Shown piece by piece: positions 5,012 through 6,623 of a DNA stretch of 6,623 nucleotides (the stretch's first letter is position 1; each line of letters opens with the position of its first letter). A program made the position numbers and the translations under genes. Source of the DNA: Thermoplasmatota archaeon (GTDB lineage: Archaea; Thermoplasmatota; E2; DHVEG-1); assembly GCA_030609445.1 (NCBI GenBank), contig JAUWCF010000054.1, forward strand, positions 1-6,623. Direction: 5' to 3'. Under the pieces are notes generated by a model. That model saw only the letters and a list, made by a program, of their open reading frames with translations. It made no database searches and was not told the origin of the DNA.

Positions 5012-6604
5012 CTATTTACTCTTTTTTAGATAAGGAAGCCCTGTTCTCTTATTGACTTTAACCTCATAATCCTCAGGCAGTTGAACAGGCTCTCCTGCAT
5101 CTGGTATTTTTTTTGAAAAGAAATGAACTGTCCTTTTTTTACCAGTTGTTGTTTTTATCTCTTTTTTATAAAGAGTGAAATCCCCATGAGTATATACTGA
5201 ATTATCAGGTTTTACCGCAGGTATTTCATCCACATAATAAGACTCCCACTCAGTAGCTGTGTCTTCTGCCACATTTTCTTCAAAAGATACATCTGCATCT
5301 GCTTTAAGTTCAGGAATCTTCAATTCTGTCTTTTTCAGTTTCACGTTTTTCTTTTGCTTTTTTTTCAACTCGTTTGCCTCTTTCTTTTTTGAGGCAGCTA
5401 AGATTTTTTCATTTTTTAGCTGTGCTTTTATCTGCGCCTCTTGCTCTTTTTTAGTTTTTTTTGCTTCGCTTTTTTGTTCTCTAAGCTCTGATCGAGCAAG
5501 AATATCTTTCTCTTGTTTTTCCTGAGCAACTATTTCATCGACATGTTTCTTTTCTTCCATTGCTTCTAGGTTTTTTAGTTTCTCTTCTTCTTTTTGCCTT
5601 TGTTTCTGTTCATATTCCTTCATCTGGATGTTTTTTTGCTTTTCTTTTTCATCTTTTCTCGCTTCGCGTTCTCGCTGTTTCGCATCTCTTTTTTTCTTTT
5701 TTTCCTCAAGTTTTTTTAATTTCTGTTCTTCTTTTCTTTTTTTCTTCAGTTCTTTTTCTGCTCTTTTCAGTTCTACTTTTGTTTCTTTCACCGCTATTGC
5801 TGGTTCTTCTTTTTGCTCTGACACTTGCTCTAATGTTTCATCAGCAGGTTTTTCTTCCACGAACTCTGAAGATATTTCTTCTTTGGCTTTCTCAAGCTCC
5901 ATTGGTTCCCAAGTAGGTATTTCTTCTTCTGTTTCATCAATATATCTCTGAGGCTCAACCTTTTCATCGATTGTTGCAACCTCTGTAAATTCTTTCATCG
6001 TCTGTTTTTCTTTTTCCCCTGCAGTCTCCTCACGTTCTGTCTCCTCGACAGATTCCCATTCAGGAAGTTTCTCCTCGTTTACATGCATCTCTTTCATTGG
6101 TTCTTTTTCTTCCTGTATCGGAGTGGGCAACTTCTCTTCTGTTTCTTCATGTGTTTTTTCAAATATTTTTTCAATTTCTTTTGGCCTTACTTCTAAAAAT
6201 TCAGGCTTTGAAACATCAACTTTTTCGACTTCAGACTCCAAAACATCGACTTTTTCGACTTCATAAAGTTCCTCATCATCAGAAAGATCTTGGATACCGG
6301 TCTCATCTTTACTTTCTTCTTTTTGCAGTTCTGTTTTAGTTGGCTCAATTTCCGATGGAACAACATCTTCTTCTTTTTCATGGATAATAACTCTTGGTTC
6401 AAGGCTATCAGATTTCTTTAAAAAATCAGACGTATCATGTCTCACATTAGTTTTTGATGACTCACCAGATAATCGTTCACGAATTGATCCCAGGTTTTTT
6501 TCATGTTTAGCAACAATTTCCCTTATTTTTGGATTAGAAGGATTGTCAAGAATCATGCGTAGATTTTCAATATCAATATCTTTAGATTTTTTATCTTTGG
6601 TCAT
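5012..6604 (-). CDS. Highly charged, coiled-coil or single-helix protein with small aromatic C-terminal domain
   Basis: I do not recognise the function. From ATG 6604 it has 530 residues in four parts. Residues 1-47 are a short, possibly folded head (DIENLRMILDNPSNPKIREI). Residues about 71-270 are a strongly acidic Glu/Pro/Thr/Val-rich linker. Residues about 273-426 are an almost pure Lys/Glu/Gln/Arg stretch expected to form a long charged helix. Residues about 466-530 are a compact domain with YTHGDFTLYKKEI (471-483), RTVHFFSKKIP (491-501), LPEDYEV (509-515) and NKRTGLPYLKK (518-528). That last pattern resembles a small domain I have seen in uncharacterised prokaryotic proteins, but I cannot name it. 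There is no cysteine, signal peptide or membrane segment. The only tryptophans (183, 232, 453) all lie in W-E motifs. ATG 6604 is the natural start, but the frame is open to the window edge and an in-frame TTG lies at 6619, so the N-terminus is not certain. An architectural or scaffold role is a guess. Confidence 0.85.
   Translation of the reverse strand: MTKDKKSKDIDIENLRMILDNPSNPKIREIVAKHEKNLGSIRERLSGESSKTNVRHDTSDFLKKSDSLEPRVIIHEKEEDVVPSEIEPTKTELQKEESKDETGIQDLSDDEELYEVEKVDVLESEVEKVDVSKPEFLEVRPKEIEKIFEKTHEETEEKLPTPIQEEKEPMKEMHVNEEKLPEWESVEETEREETAGEKEKQTMKEFTEVATIDEKVEPQRYIDETEEEIPTWEPMELEKAKEEISSEFVEEKPADETLEQVSEQKEEPAIAVKETKVELKRAEKELKKKRKEEQKLKKLEEKKKKRDAKQREREARKDEKEKQKNIQMKEYEQKQRQKEEEKLKNLEAMEEKKHVDEIVAQEKQEKDILARSELREQKSEAKKTKKEQEAQIKAQLKNEKILAASKKKEANELKKKQKKNVKLKKTELKIPELKADADVSFEENVAEDTATEWESYYVDEIPAVKPDNSVYTHGDFTLYKKEIKTTTGKKRTVHFFSKKIPDAGEPVQLPEDYEVKVNKRTGLPYLKKSK
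6211..6263 (-). repeat. Tandem 30-bp coding repeat (EVEKVDV twice)
   Basis: Two 23-bp segments at 6211-6233 and 6241-6263 differ at one base and are spaced 30 bp apart. They encode EVEKVDV at residues 115-121 and 125-131 of the charged protein. Near-identity at the DNA level, not only in the peptide, points to a recent in-frame duplication in the acidic linker. Confidence 0.85.
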
Positions 6605-6623
6605 AACATCAGAAACCAATAAA

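Noticed and set aside
5628..5951. Long plus-strand frames rich in Phe and Ser opposite the charged protein gene (also 5259-5525 and 5560-5916)
   Set aside because: They are the reverse reading of Lys/Glu codons; no ribosome site, no domain, and the minus-strand gene explains the region.
6605..6619. TTG start five codons upstream of ATG in the charged protein gene
   Set aside because: An ATG is available directly downstream and no ribosome site favours the TTG; too little upstream sequence to be sure.
1..6623. CRISPR array, insertion sequence, prophage or defence island
   Set aside because: No regularly spaced repeats, transposase or integrase motifs, or terminal inverted repeats; the genes are conserved housekeeping genes on one strand.

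Overview
The window is archaeal chromosomal DNA, AT-rich, with every recognisable gene on the minus strand. The archaeal call rests on four genes: an archaeal/eukaryal-type aspartyl-tRNA synthetase, the archaeal phosphopantothenate synthetase of coenzyme A synthesis, a PAC2-type proteasome assembly chaperone and an RtcB tRNA ligase. Four AT-rich BRE/TATA-like boxes lie about 32-38 nt upstream of start codons. A euryarchaeal-type lineage is plausible, but the sequence alone does not fix the phylum.

Layout in transcription order (right to left). At 6604-5012 is a 530-residue, extremely charged, cysteine-free protein with a small aromatic C-terminal domain; I do not recognise its function. It is followed by a T7 tract and a promoter for rtcB (4956-3487). 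A further promoter candidate precedes the PAC2-family chaperone gene (3417-2653), which ends in a perfect 8-bp hairpin followed by T6. A new promoter then drives phosphopantothenate synthetase (2558-1809) and, 13 nt downstream, aspS (1795-494), which has its own Shine-Dalgarno site. After aspS comes a gene-free stretch (241-493) with two inverted repeats and a T-rich tract. At the left end is a two-gene unit of very small putative zinc-binding proteins: a complete 36-residue protein with two CxxC knuckles (199-89), and a second gene starting at 85 that runs off the window. The second gene's strong Shine-Dalgarno sequence is built into the end of the first gene.

The named genes are core housekeeping: translation (AspRS), RNA repair and tRNA splicing (RtcB), proteasome function (PAC2) and CoA synthesis. 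They look like short adjacent transcription units, not one pathway. I saw no mobile element, CRISPR array, tRNA or rRNA, and no evident defence or biosynthetic system. The least explained content is the small zinc-protein pair and the charged protein.
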